A DNA stretch of 64,000 nucleotides from Tomocerus qinae (lineage: Eukaryota > Arthropoda > Collembola > Entomobryomorpha > Tomoceridae), in the NCBI GenBank assembly GCA_020055645.1, contig CM034550.1, positions 14,273,001 through 14,337,000 of the forward strand, in the 5' to 3' direction. The position numbers and the translations under genes were made by a program. The notes under the pieces were generated by a model. That model had not been told where the DNA came from. It saw only the letters and a list, made by a program, of their open reading frames with translations, and did no database searches. This document shows positions 46,946-57,260 of the stretch, piece by piece (position 1 is the first letter of the stretch; each line of letters starts with the position of its first letter).

Positions 46946-49900
46946 AGTCCTCAGCACAAAACTGCTGCGGAGATTCAATAGGAATTGGGCAGAGTTTTGC
47001 GATGGGACGAGTGAAGATCCCGTCCGACGTTTTCACAGACACTGCACGCACTAAATCATCCTTTCCGGGGAATACATCTTGAACACGTCCAAGCTTCCAT
47101 TTTAATGAAGGGAGGCGTTCATCTTTCAAGAGCACTAGGTCACCGATTTCGATATTCTTCTTTTCAGACCACCACTTCGGCCGCTGCTGCAGGCGAGAGA
47201 GGTACTCCGAGCTCCATCGGTGCCAAAAATGCTGGTAAAATTGCTGGGTCAGTTGCCAGCGTGAGAGACTGTTTGATTTGAGATCCGTGACATCGGGCTC
47301 TGGAATAGCCAGGAGGGCATCTCCAACCAAGAAATTTCCAGGAGTCAAAGCTGTCAGGTCATTTGGATCGGTGGACAAGGCTGTCAAAGGTCTTGAGTTG
47401 AGGCAGGCTTCGATCTGGGCTAAGACTGTCAACATTTCCTCCGATGTAAGGGTATGATTTCCAACGATTCTTTTGAGATGATACTTGAACGACTTCACCC
47501 CTGCTTCCCAAAGACCTCCGAAATGGGGGGAAGACGGCGGATTGAAGTGCCAAGTGATTCCATCCTTGGCTAGAGACTCCTTCAGATGAGCGCCAAGGGT
47601 TGATGATTGAATATTTCTTAGATAAGTTTTTAGTTCGGCACAGGCTCCAACAAAGTTTGTACCGCAATCCGAATAAACGTCAGTACATAGGCCTCGGCGG
47701 GATACAAATCTTCTGAAGGCAGCTAGGAACGCTTCAGTAGTCAGATCACTGACAAGTTCCAAGTGGATGGCACGAACAACGAAGCAGATAAATACTGCCA
47801 CATAAAACTTTTGAGATTTCTGTCCTCTTCCTCTTTTGAGAAGTAACTGAAAAGGACCAGCAAAGTCGACACCGCACGTCTGAAAAGGCCGAGTTTGGTT
47901 CACTCGGGGAGCAGGTAAGTTACCCATCATTTGCTGGGCAGTTTCAGCACGAACACGATGGCATGGGATGCACTTGCGAATAAGATAGCGGATGATGTCT
48001 CTTGCTCCCAAAATCCAGTATTTTGATTGAAGAGAGGCCAAGAGGAGTTGATTTCCGGCATGACCAAGAGTTTTGTGGTAGTGCTCCACGATGAGGATGG
48101 TGAGGCGACTTTTCTTTGGAAGAAGAATGGGATGCTTGCGATCCGGAGTTAGGTTAGAATTTTGGAGTCGTCCTCCGACTCTCAATATTCCAGAGTTATC
48201 CAAAAAGGGAGACAACCCTTTGAGTTGCTTTCCAGACGATGGAATGGTCTCGCTCTTTTTGATAGCGGAAATTGTTTCTTTAAATGATAGCATCTGGACC
48301 TTCCGGATCCAGAATTCTAAGGCAGCTCTGAGATCGGGAACAGTTAGTGGGCCAGGAGTCTTGAAAGATTTCAGGCGAAACACTCTTAAGAGTAATGCTG
48401 TCACTCTTTGCAGTTGCAGCAATGATGAACACTTCTCAAGAAGTTCTTGCGGGGAGCTAATGTGATGTGACGTCACAATTTTTCTTTCTTCCTCCAGAAT
48501 TGCTGCTTCAGCTGACTCTTCTGGGGAAATGACATCTGCAGTGAGAATTGGTGACTGTAGCCACTGAGGCCCAGTCCACCAGAGAGTGTGAGTCATTAGA
48601 GTTGAGGGATTAATTCCCCGAGAGGCACAATCAGCAGGATTCTCTTCTCCACGGACGTGGTTCCATTGTTGAGCTGAGGAGGTTTCCTGGATTTTCGCCA
48701 CTCGGTTGGCAACGAAGATCTTCCAGCGTGAGGAGGGAGAAGCAATCCAAGAAAGCACTATCGTAGAGTCACTCCAATAAGTCACTTTACTTATTGGCAA
48801 CTCCAATGATGATTTTACTTTCTCCATTAATTTGGAGAGTAGAGTAGCACCACATAGCTCGAGACGAGCCACAGACACATAGCTGATAGGGGCCACTTTA
48901 GTCTTTGAGGATATAAGACGGACCTGCACTTCATCAGACGAGTTGAGGGAGCGGAGGTAGACACATGCTGCATATGCGACTTGGGATGCGTCGCAAAAAC
49001 CATGCAATTCATAATCACTTGCAGGCATCGTTATGCAGCGGGGGATGGTGAGTTGATTGTAGTTGGGAAAATCTTGCAAATACTCCAACCAATCTTGCTT
49101 GTACTTCGGAGGGATGGGCTCATCCCAATCTTGCTTTTCCTTCCACAGAGATTGAAGGATGAGTTTGGCCTTGATTGTGGCTGGAGATAGTAGACCAAGG
49201 GGGTCAAATGTTTTGGCGACATCAGAAAGAAGAGATCGTCGCGTGATTGTTTCTCTGGTCGGAGGCATGACCACGGAGATGGAGAACAAATCGCTAGCTG
49301 GAGTCCAAGTGAGTCCAAGCGTCTTTACACTGTCGTCCTCTTCAATTTGAAGAGGGAACTTTGTTTCACGGAGTTCAGAGGGCAGAGACTCCAAGAGAGC
49401 ATTAGAATTGGAAGACCACTTACGGAGTTCCATTTTTCTAGCCGCCAGGATGCGAAGAAGTTCGTCCTTCTTTTTTATGGCTTCGGTGTCAGATGGAGAT
49501 CCAGACATCAAGTCATCAACATAAAAATCCTTGAGGATTGTAGTGGCTGCAGATTGATCACAATTTTGATTGGTAGAAATTTCATCCAATGCAATTTGCT
49601 GGAGGCACTTGATGGCCAGATATGGGGCTGCTGCTGTTCCAAAGGTAGCAGTAGTCAGCCGATAGTCGGAGATCGGATCTTCAGGGGACTTTCTCCAAAG
49701 GATCCTCTGAAAGTCACAATCTTCTGGATGGAGTTGGACTTGCCGATACATCTTGGCGATGTCTGCGGTGAAAGCAATTTGGTGGGTACGGAAGCGAACA
49801 AGAATTGAGAATATATCCTCTTGAAGCTTTGGACCTATGAGGAGGTTGTCGTTGAGTGAAACTCCGTTGCTGGATTTGGCGGAGGCATCAAAAACAACAC

Positions 49901-52121
49901 GAACCTTTGTTGTAGTACTACTGGGCTTGTACACAGAGTGATGAGGTATGTAATATACCTTGGAGCTTTTCTCCACTTCTTTAGCTGGAACTTTCTCCAT
50001 GTGGTTGAGAGTGAGATATTCTTCAAGTACAGTATTATACTCAATTTGTTTGGATGGGTGGATGCTGCGGGAGCGTTCTCCAGACTTGAGACGTCTTAGA
50101 GCTTGAGTTCTGCTTTCACCAATTTCCTTGGTATTTCTCTTGAAGGGAAGGCGGACTACAAAACGACCAGTTGAGTCGCGGAAGTGAGTGGAGGCGAAAT
50201 GCTGCTCACATTCAATTTCTTCAGGTGTCTGAAGGCGGGTAGAGGGGACTTCTTCTAGTTCCCAGAATTTCTGAAGTTTAGCATCTAAGTCACAAATAGT
50301 ATGATTAGTGACAAGGTGATTGTATGACTGAAGAGGTGAAGGGCGAACGGGGCCTCCGAGTATCCAGCCGAGGACTGTTTCTCTGGCGGTTGGATTTCCT
50401 GGAGATCCTTTCATCTTCCTTGACAGTACGAGGTCGTCATAGACATCTCTGCCTAACAAGATATCGATCTTGCCAGGCTCGTAGAACTTGGGGTCGGCCA
50501 ACTGGAGGTTTTCTACATGGGGCCAAGTCTGAGGATGCACAGGGTAGGAAGGTAGATTTCCTGTCAGCTTCTCCTGTAGATAAGCGTCAACAGAAAAAGA
50601 CTTACGAGAATTGTGGCAGGAGGTGAAGTGGAGAGAGGCACATTGAGTGGTTCTTCCAGCGTCGATCCCTCCAACACCACAGATTTGTACACTTTTGTTT
50701 ATTTTATGGAGTCCCAATCTTGTCGCACATTTAGTAGTGACGAAGCTAGCTTGAGACCCGTCATCGAGAAGAGCACGACACACTTGAAAATTATTTCGTG
50801 AATCCTTGACACGGATGAGGGCGGTAGATAACAAGACTTGAGCTGCAGATCCACTCATAGCGAAGTTGTTGTTTAGAGATGCATCCGGTTTCGTTGTCTG
50901 CTCCGATTTCTTTGCTGTTGTTGGAGTAGACGAAGTTGAGGATTGCCATTCAGGTTTATGTAGTAGAGTATGATGCTTTCGATGACAGTTCTTGCAGGTG
51001 TATTTGGATGGGCACTCGTGAGTCTTGTGGTTGTTGCGAAAACAATTGGCACATAGATGGGCCTTCTTGACAAGGTCCCAACGTTCGTCAATTGTAAATT
51101 CACGGAATTTTTCACAAATGTGAAGGAAATGGATACTTTCACAAGACTCAACTAGACAAGACTTACTTGACTTGTTTTCAGTATTGCTGAGATGCACAGA
51201 TTTCTTTTCTGGAGTTCCAGATGACTTGGTTGCTGACTGCTTCGGCTTCATTCCTCCGGCTGCTGTCGCTCTTGCCTGAGAGATGATGAAATCTGTGAAT
51301 TTAGAGATGGACGGGAGTTCGTCTGCGGCGAGCTTCTTTTCCCATTCCACTCTGGAATCGGTGTCCAACTTCCTGGACATGAGATGAATGAGGATGGAGT
51401 CCCACCTCTGCTCTGGGGTTAACTTTAGCACTTCCAGGGCACGATTACATTCATTAGTTGAGTCCCCAATTTTGCGTAATAAAACAGGGTTACTTTGCTG
51501 AATTGTTTGAAGAGATAGGAGGCGGTCAAAATGAGAACGGATGATGTCTCGTTTTACCTCGTATCTCGCCTTGAGGATGTCCCAGGCTTGATCATAAGAT
51601 GCGTCGGTGACAGGGATGTCCTTGATTAAAGAGGCTGGCTCCCCTTGGAGTAGTCCCTTTAAATACTGTAATTTTTGAGATCCAGATAATTTACCATTGC
51701 TGTGGATAGATGAAATAAATAGATCCTGGAACGAGAGCCAATCTTGAGTGTCTCCTTTGAAGGCAGGGATCTCAATTTTGGGGAGTTTCACATCTGCTCC
51801 TCCTATGGATACTGAACCGGCACCACGGGCCGTGGCGTAGCTATTTTTCATGATTGCTAATTTGATATTAGCTTTATTTATTTGGTCTTCAAGGACGACG
51901 AATTCTGCTCCTTCTGCGAGAAATTCAGCGTCCGATTTGGCAAGTGCACTGGTCCTCTCAATGAGGGCCGTACATTTCAATTTTACTTGAAGTAGTTCAG
52001 CTTCCTGAGTAGTGATCTCAGGGAATGGGGGTGGTGCAGTGACGTCATAACTGGCGATGACTTGCTGCAGCCTGGTGAGAGTAAGAGCTAACGCACGGCG
52101 ATCACATTTCACTAAATCCAT
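46944..52121 (-). CDS. BEL/Pao Gag-Pol polyprotein
   Basis: 1725 aa without a stop. Order: DUF1759-type Gag region (PAFKGDTQDWLSFQDLF, about 120-180); zinc knuckle CANCFRNNHKTHEC (C-x2-C-x4-H-x4-C, about 357) followed by CKNCHRKHH; Pao-type aspartic protease with LLDDGSQASF (about 452); reverse transcriptase with catalytic YVDD (about 868); RNase H-like region HGFCDAS (about 1040); integrase HHCC zinc-binding segment from HKTLGHAG (about 1347) to CIPCHR; integrase catalytic core GVDFAGPF, YSDCGTNF and FGGLWEAGVK giving the D-D-E triad; and a C-terminal DUF5641-type domain ending before 46944. All motifs expected for an active BEL/Pao element are present. ATG 52121 lies 380 bp inside the 5' LTR. 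Confidence 0.95.
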   Translation of the reverse strand: MDLVKCDRRALALTLTRLQQVIASYDVTAPPPFPEITTQEAELLQVKLKCTALIERTSALAKSDAEFLAEGAEFVVLEDQINKANIKLAIMKNSYATARGAGSVSIGGADVKLPKIEIPAFKGDTQDWLSFQDLFISSIHSNGKLSGSQKLQYLKGLLQGEPASLIKDIPVTDASYDQAWDILKARYEVKRDIIRSHFDRLLSLQTIQQSNPVLLRKIGDSTNECNRALEVLKLTPEQRWDSILIHLMSRKLDTDSRVEWEKKLAADELPSISKFTDFIISQARATAAGGMKPKQSATKSSGTPEKKSVHLSNTENKSSKSCLVESCESIHFLHICEKFREFTIDERWDLVKKAHLCANCFRNNHKTHECPSKYTCKNCHRKHHTLLHKPEWQSSTSSTPTTAKKSEQTTKPDASLNNNFAMSGSAAQVLLSTALIRVKDSRNNFQVCRALLDDGSQASFVTTKCATRLGLHKINKSVQICGVGGIDAGRTTQCASLHFTSCHNSRKSFSVDAYLQEKLTGNLPSYPVHPQTWPHVENLQLADPKFYEPGKIDILLGRDVYDDLVLSRKMKGSPGNPTARETVLGWILGGPVRPSPLQSYNHLVTNHTICDLDAKLQKFWELEEVPSTRLQTPEEIECEQHFASTHFRDSTGRFVVRLPFKRNTKEIGESRTQALRRLKSGERSRSIHPSKQIEYNTVLEEYLTLNHMEKVPAKEVEKSSKVYYIPHHSVYKPSSTTTKVRVVFDASAKSSNGVSLNDNLLIGPKLQEDIFSILVRFRTHQIAFTADIAKMYRQVQLHPEDCDFQRILWRKSPEDPISDYRLTTATFGTAAAPYLAIKCLQQIALDEISTNQNCDQSAATTILKDFYVDDLMSGSPSDTEAIKKKDELLRILAARKMELRKWSSNSNALLESLPSELRETKFPLQIEEDDSVKTLGLTWTPASDLFSISVVMPPTRETITRRSLLSDVAKTFDPLGLLSPATIKAKLILQSLWKEKQDWDEPIPPKYKQDWLEYLQDFPNYNQLTIPRCITMPASDYELHGFCDASQVAYAACVYLRSLNSSDEVQVRLISSKTKVAPISYVSVARLELCGATLLSKLMEKVKSSLELPISKVTYWSDSTIVLSWIASPSSRWKIFVANRVAKIQETSSAQQWNHVRGEENPADCASRGINPSTLMTHTLWWTGPQWLQSPILTADVISPEESAEAAILEEERKIVTSHHISSPQELLEKCSSLLQLQRVTALLLRVFRLKSFKTPGPLTVPDLRAALEFWIRKVQMLSFKETISAIKKSETIPSSGKQLKGLSPFLDNSGILRVGGRLQNSNLTPDRKHPILLPKKSRLTILIVEHYHKTLGHAGNQLLLASLQSKYWILGARDIIRYLIRKCIPCHRVRAETAQQMMGNLPAPRVNQTRPFQTCGVDFAGPFQLLLKRGRGQKSQKFYVAVFICFVVRAIHLELVSDLTTEAFLAAFRRFVSRRGLCTDVYSDCGTNFVGACAELKTYLRNIQSSTLGAHLKESLAKDGITWHFNPPSSPHFGGLWEAGVKSFKYHLKRIVGNHTLTSEEMLTVLAQIEACLNSRPLTALSTDPNDLTALTPGNFLVGDALLAIPEPDVTDLKSNSLSRWQLTQQFYQHFWHRWSSEYLSRLQQRPKWWSEKKNIEIGDLVLLKDERLPSLKWKLGRVQDVFPGKDDLVRAVSVKTSDGIFTRPIAKLCPIPIESPQQFCAED

Positions 52122-52500
52122 GATGATTTTGAAAATTTGATCGTTTTCTTACTTACTGCTGAGTGACAGCCGCCTGGAGACAGAGGACTGATGAAACGAT
52201 GGCTTGATGACAGTTAAGTGGCAGACGACTTCGTACAGACGACTGCAGACACTTAGACTTGACAAGTTGTTGCACAATAGCAAACTCCTCAGCACTTCTG
52301 TGGTGAGGAGATGGTGCGGAGATGGGTACAGACCTCTCCAATGGATGAAACTTGAACAGAAACTGGAATGTGACAGGCACAGACGACTTGCGACTTGATG
52401 ACACTTGACTGACGGTGACTGACGGTGCGTGAAACAACAATAATCGGTGCGTTGCACGAAAAAGACGAAGTTCACTTATCCGGTGACTGAAGGACCAAAA

Positions 52501-53031
52501 TGTTCGTCGCACTGATTAAATGTTGGATGGATGAGAGACTAGAATGAATGTGTGTGTTCAAAATAATAAAAATCCACTGCAGTTTGTAAGGCTGCGTGGC
52601 TAGTAAATGAAAACCAAAATGGACGTTGATAACTGACTAACGGCCAAAATGATGATGCCGATTCGGTTCTTCCAGGAAATGACTGGTCACGAAATATGGC
52701 TTATTTAGTACTTCAAAATATTAGTACGGTTTACTAAGAAATAAAGACAATGAAAATGCACTGATTTCTTAATTAACTACTAATTTATTAAAAAGGAAAA
52801 CTGTGCACAAGGAAAATGACCAAGAGCGTGGTCGTGAGTGTGTCTGCAGGCAAGACTGAAAGTAGGTAGGTCTGCTCGCAGCAAGAGGAACAATGCAACT
52901 GAAACTTGAATTGATTGAAAGCGTGAAGGAATGAGAGCTAACGGCTAATTTTACAATTAATCATGTGCCGACAGATGGCAGATAACTTAACTTGCTATTC
53001 ATAGAACTCAACTTATCTTACGTACTAAACA
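52501..53031 (-). repeat. 5' LTR of the BEL/Pao element
   Basis: 531 bp. It is the upstream LTR relative to the minus-strand coding direction and appears identical to 45960-46490. Confidence 0.95.
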
Positions 53032-53223
53032 TCCTTATAGTCCGGAAAATGTCCCGAAGGAGCCAGTAGCTTTTAGTCAAGTTCTAGCCTTGAATAGCCC
53101 TTTTACGAATAACACTTCAAATGAATATTCACATACCATCACCAACAAAAAAGATTCTTCTCGGGATATTATTAAAGATGTTCTTTCTAATCGTGTTCAA
53201 TCGAAAGACAATAAGCGTACGTA
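53032..53223 (+). pseudogene. GMC oxidoreductase 3' fragment (right part of pseudogene)
   Basis: Resumes the parental tail sequence (SPENVPKEPVAFSQVLALNS and onward to the shared stop at 53221-53223) immediately after the retrotransposon and its TCCTT duplication. It is out of frame with the left part because of the older 26-bp deletion. Confidence 0.85.
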
Positions 53224-55198
53224 GCTAAATACACACTAACTGTGGTTAAGGGTTATAGTTGAAGCAACATTTACATTCAATCATTATTTTTTTGTCATTT
53301 TCATGTTTTTATTTGAACTGTTTTACTTTATGACGTCTTGTGCAGATTGAAATAAATATATTTTTCATAAATCCTGTGTCCTATTTACATTTTGCAAGTT
53401 TTTATTTCCTATTCTTCCTCAATCTGTACAGAAACGCAAAATTCTCATTCCAAAACGCGGGTTGAGTAAATTAATTGTCTAAGCCATGTCATTGTCCAAC
53501 CATCAATCAATCATAGGTAGTCAACAATGTGAACAATTTGACAGCACATCTTTGTCCCAACCTTGGAATTCGGCAGCTTGTTGAATGATAATGTCCGTTT
53601 GACCATATAAGCCAACATTAACATAACCTTCCCCAATAATACTCAAAATAAATACGTGACGAGTGCGGTTGTACCATTAACATCATACCAGAATTGTGGA
53701 ATTATCAAAAAAAAACATGATATTACATTCGAAAGGTGGACCTTTCTGCAACTCTTGATCGTGTGATAAAATTACTAAATTCATGGCATTACATGATGCT
53801 TAAGTAATTGTTTTGAAAATGATAAAAGCTACTTAGCTGCTTAGCGTATTATGTTGAGGCATTTTCTATATTTATGTACTGCTGCCACATTTGTGTATGT
53901 AGTCTAGTTCTAAAGTCTACAATCTACATGTGACATGCAGTTGTTAGATTAGTTAGATTGCTATTACTGTAGATTTTAAGCATTTGTAATAAATTGACAA
54001 AATATGTTAGTACTAAATGAGTTCTGGAGTATCACCGCTTTAATGTGGATGTTCACTAAGTGGGTAACCATTTTTATCAACGACAGCCACTACAACTATA
54101 CAACAAAATTATTCCTATATAAAGATTCTTCCAACCTCATCTAAAATGTCCTTCATCTAAAATCATCTAATTATTGGCATATTTGCATTGCCAGTAATTA
54201 TTTAAGAGGACAATAGTTTAAATAGCCCCTTTACACATCCGGTATCAACCCCACCGTATTTCAATCATGAGAACAGAAAATGCTCGCATTCCAAAATTTT
54301 CGCAATGGTAATGTAATTATTTTGTTCGCGAAAAGGCTATTTCATGTAAATTGGCACATCTGACATTTAGTCCCATTTTTTCAATGATATTTTTCATCAT
54401 TGTCATTAAAATGTCAACAGGGCTGTTATTTTCCGGAAAATGAATGGAGATGTACATATTCTGACATCACGAATGTGACAGTGATGGGCTACAGATATAT
54501 TTGTATTCTGTCGCATGAATCATGCACGTACATAGGTAGCGAAGTATTTCTTTACGTGGGTTCCAGATATATATTGGATTGAAGAATATAACAGAAGATT
54601 ACATAGGTACATGATAATTTTAATAGCACTGCGCTATGGTGCACTATAATGTAATTGCTTCACGTATCAGTTCTACTTTTAAGAAGACACTTGAGTGATG
54701 TGATTTTGCTTATTCCACAGACTCAACTTCCACATTCCATCCGTTGAGGATCATTATGTGCTCTATAATTTGGATTACTTTAGGAGTCCATTGCCAACCA
54801 ATTTCTTATTAAAATACATTCAGTAACCTAATTGACATGTTTCAAGTAAAGGTAAAATAAGGTGCCTTGTTGTTGATACATTCAAATGAAGTTATATATT
54901 TATACACCAATTACTACAGGTATAAATCATGTCATTTCCAAAATACATTTTATACATCAAATAAAAGTAGAATTTCTGCAAACGGGCGAAATTTTTCCAA
55001 CAATGAAGTCTAAAAATTAGAATCAGATCGAAATCAGGCTTAAAATTTCTATACTTTTTTCCGATGAAAAATATTTAACAATTTTCTAAAACTTAAAAAT
55101 CTTTTGCCAAATTTTACCTTGGAAAACGAACTTATAAAGCATAAAATTGTTTACTGACCATAAATTGTTTACTGTATTGATATTTTTCTATTTGTAGG
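53224..55198. other. Unit B non-coding region with an extra 475-bp segment
   Basis: Matches 42398-43917 closely, including the AATAAA at 53351, except for about 54120-54597. That segment is absent from unit A and may be an insertion: its ends carry imperfectly inverted ATATAAAGATTCTTCCAA and TTGGATTGAAGAATATAAC. The open frame in it shows no domain signal. Confidence 0.55.
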
Positions 55199-55210
55199 CC
55201 AAAACCAAAT

Positions 55211-55600
55211 ATGGGAAAGAAGAAAGGAAAGAAGGGAAGGAATAAAAAAGGTTTAAAAAATAAGGGATTTGACGCAGCTGGGGCAGTGCCCGAGGGAGGG
55301 GATGCCGAAGATGTTGGTGAAGCTGTTATCGATGGTTTAGGAAAATGCTTAGGAGGAAGGCTTGGGAAGAAGTTAGGTAACGAGGAAGCTGGAGAGTTGG
55401 TTGGAAAAGTAGGAGCTGAATTGGCAAAAGAAGGGATATCTGAATTACTTGAGGCTGACGAAAGCACAATCAAGTCTTTTCTTTGCTGCTGCTGTTCGGC
55501 CAGTGATGATGAAAAAGATGATGGGGGTGGCATCTTAGATACAATATCCTCATATCTCTGTTGCTGCTTTTCTGCATGTGGTGATGATAATGATGAATAA
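55211..55600 (+). CDS. Acidic Cys-cluster protein, copy B (unrecognised family)
   Basis: 129 aa, paralogue of the protein at 43934. It starts MGKKKGKKGRNKKGLKN, seven residues longer and more basic than copy A at the N-terminus. The Gly-rich amphipathic region is conserved (AVIDGLGKCLGGRLGKKLGN). Only two Cys modules remain (FLCCCCSASDDEKDD and YLCCCFSACGDDNDE) against four in copy A. The same CTATTTGTAG acceptor lies at 55189-55198, and AATAAA at 55759-55764. Differences from A are mostly substitutions and whole-module changes without a frameshift, which suggests that coding function has been kept, although the duplication may be young. Confidence 0.68.
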   Translation: MGKKKGKKGRNKKGLKNKGFDAAGAVPEGGDAEDVGEAVIDGLGKCLGGRLGKKLGNEEAGELVGKVGAELAKEGISELLEADESTIKSFLCCCCSASDDEKDDGGGILDTISSYLCCCFSACGDDNDE

Positions 55601-56749
55601 TATCAAGTTTTGCAAATTTTTGAAATTTTGAGTGAATAATAATTAAATAGATTTTCAATATTAATATCACATTTATCATTGATGTTCATTCAAATCCCTA
55701 AATGAAATGACCATGTTTCCAAAAATTGCAATTTTCATACAAACGAATAATTAATTGAAATAAATATTTTTATAGCTACAGCTTAAAACAGGATGTTGTA
55801 TTAGACTGCAAATATTATTAGATAATATAATTCATAGGTACATACTACAAAATATTTAGCATTAATTTATGAAGAATTACTATAGTATATAAATTCTACA
55901 TGGTGGGTTCGATAGGATGTAGATCTCACTTAGCTAACGTTGTTATCATTTAAAAAATTATAATCTGGGTACATAAATGATGAATTGTAGCACTGATAGT
56001 AGATTGTAGCATTGGAGGAGAATTTTCCCAATAAATTTATCATAATGTTTGCAAACTTAGTAGAAAATAACTATTTGTGTGTTATGCAGTTATGCTATAA
56101 CTGTCAAACTTAAGTTGACCAATATTTATTATGCATTTACGCCCAAAGGTTATACACAGAGTTGGGAAAATTCCCACACCTGAAATATACTGCTATGATT
56201 AGCATTTGTCAATTGATGTGATGTAAACAAAAGTGATGTCAATCGGTGCCAGTATCGCATGCACACCTTCAGTGTTCAGAAAATTAATTAGGAATTTCCT
56301 TTAAGTCCTTTGAAATTCTTGCGATGGTGTTGCGCGATACAAACATGTATTTGGTATCAAGGTATCTACATTATGCTACATATTTACTTAGTTCAACTAA
56401 TTTGTTTTCATCGTGGGAAAAATTCATTTTCAGAGTTGATAACTCCTACACATGAACATTTCATCACTTTTATCATCACACTAAATGCAGTCGTCAGTCT
56501 ATTGTTGCACTCTTTATGTGTCTACCTTGTGTAACTAAAATGTCTACCTTTAAATGCAGTATCACATATTCATTGCGAGACTTCATGAGAAAACTGTCAA
56601 TAATAAAACTGTTGATATTTATTTTGTAAATTAATGCTTAACTAATTGTACCTAAGTATACGCCTAATTGATTCACGTAGGAATTTTCATAAAAATAGAA
56701 AATCTTTGTTATGCTACTTGTAATAGGAAACGATGTAATTGGGACATAC

Positions 56750-57260
56750 AATAATTTTTTTTCGAAGCTATAAATCATAATCCATAGTTAGGCGTCATAA
56801 ACGAAGCGCTTATAAAATAATTTTCGTGTAATCACGATTTGTAATAATTTCAAAATTAATTAATTAAACTTAACTACTTTATGGTATTTTTTGACAGTTC
56901 TTAAGACGTCGGTATCGAATGGTATGTACATTGTTATTGTAGATACAAGGGAATTATTTATTTAAGGTTAAAAAGTCATGTATTCACAAAATACGACGCG
57001 AAATAAATTATGTGAGTTCAAAATTTCAAAAAAATTGGAAATACCTGCCCATAAAAGACTAGAAGAAAATAAAATCTAAATTGTTGCTTATAATGAAATG
57101 GCCTGTCACTTACGATAAAATGGTCTCAATTAATTTTAGAAAGTGTCTGTTATGATTGTATGGAATTTTGGTAAATAAGGAGTCGGTTTTTGATTGTGAT
57201 TTCTTAACTTTCGGTCTCTAAAATAAATATTCCCGGTGGAAATAATTGACCAGGCGTCAC
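56750..57260. repeat. Second copy of the dispersed repeat seen in GMC intron 1
   Basis: GAAGCTATAAATCATAATCC and the following CGTCATAAACGAAGCGCTTA resemble 37010-37070. GTTGCTTATAATGAAATGGCC and ACGATAAAATGGTC resemble the CATAAGCGACA blocks at 37320-37375 and their mirror. Diverged, with boundaries uncertain. Confidence 0.45.

Larger units (their letters stand above)
45960..53031 (-). mobile_element. Intact BEL/Pao LTR retrotransposon
   Basis: Total 7072 bp on the minus strand. The two 531-bp LTRs start TG and end CA and appear identical by eye. TCCTT flanks both ends (45955-45959 and 53032-53036), a 5-bp target duplication as expected for BEL/Pao. The internal region contains one uninterrupted Gag-Pol frame. 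Immediately inside the 5' LTR (52500 downwards) the minus strand reads TTTTGGTCCTTCAGTCACCGG, the probable primer-binding region. Next to the 3' LTR lies GGCCGGGTGTA. It inserted into the GMC pseudogene of unit B. Confidence 0.95.
45489..56410. repeat. Tandem duplication unit B, split by a retrotransposon
   Basis: Repeats unit A in the same order and orientation: GMC exon 22/23 fragment, 3' region, Cys-cluster gene, downstream flank. Without the 7072-bp BEL/Pao element plus its target duplication it would be about 3.85 kb. An extra stretch of about 475 bp at about 54120-54597 has no counterpart in A. Homology ends at TTTGTTTTCA (56410). Confidence 0.88.

Noticed and set aside
46724..47054. 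Repetitive open frames on both strands at the retrotransposon 3' end
   Set aside because: Produced by the 21-bp array, whose length is a multiple of three, so all frames stay open.
54400..54582. 60-aa open frame in the extra segment of duplication unit B
   Set aside because: Absent from unit A, no domain, and within a segment that itself looks like an insertion.
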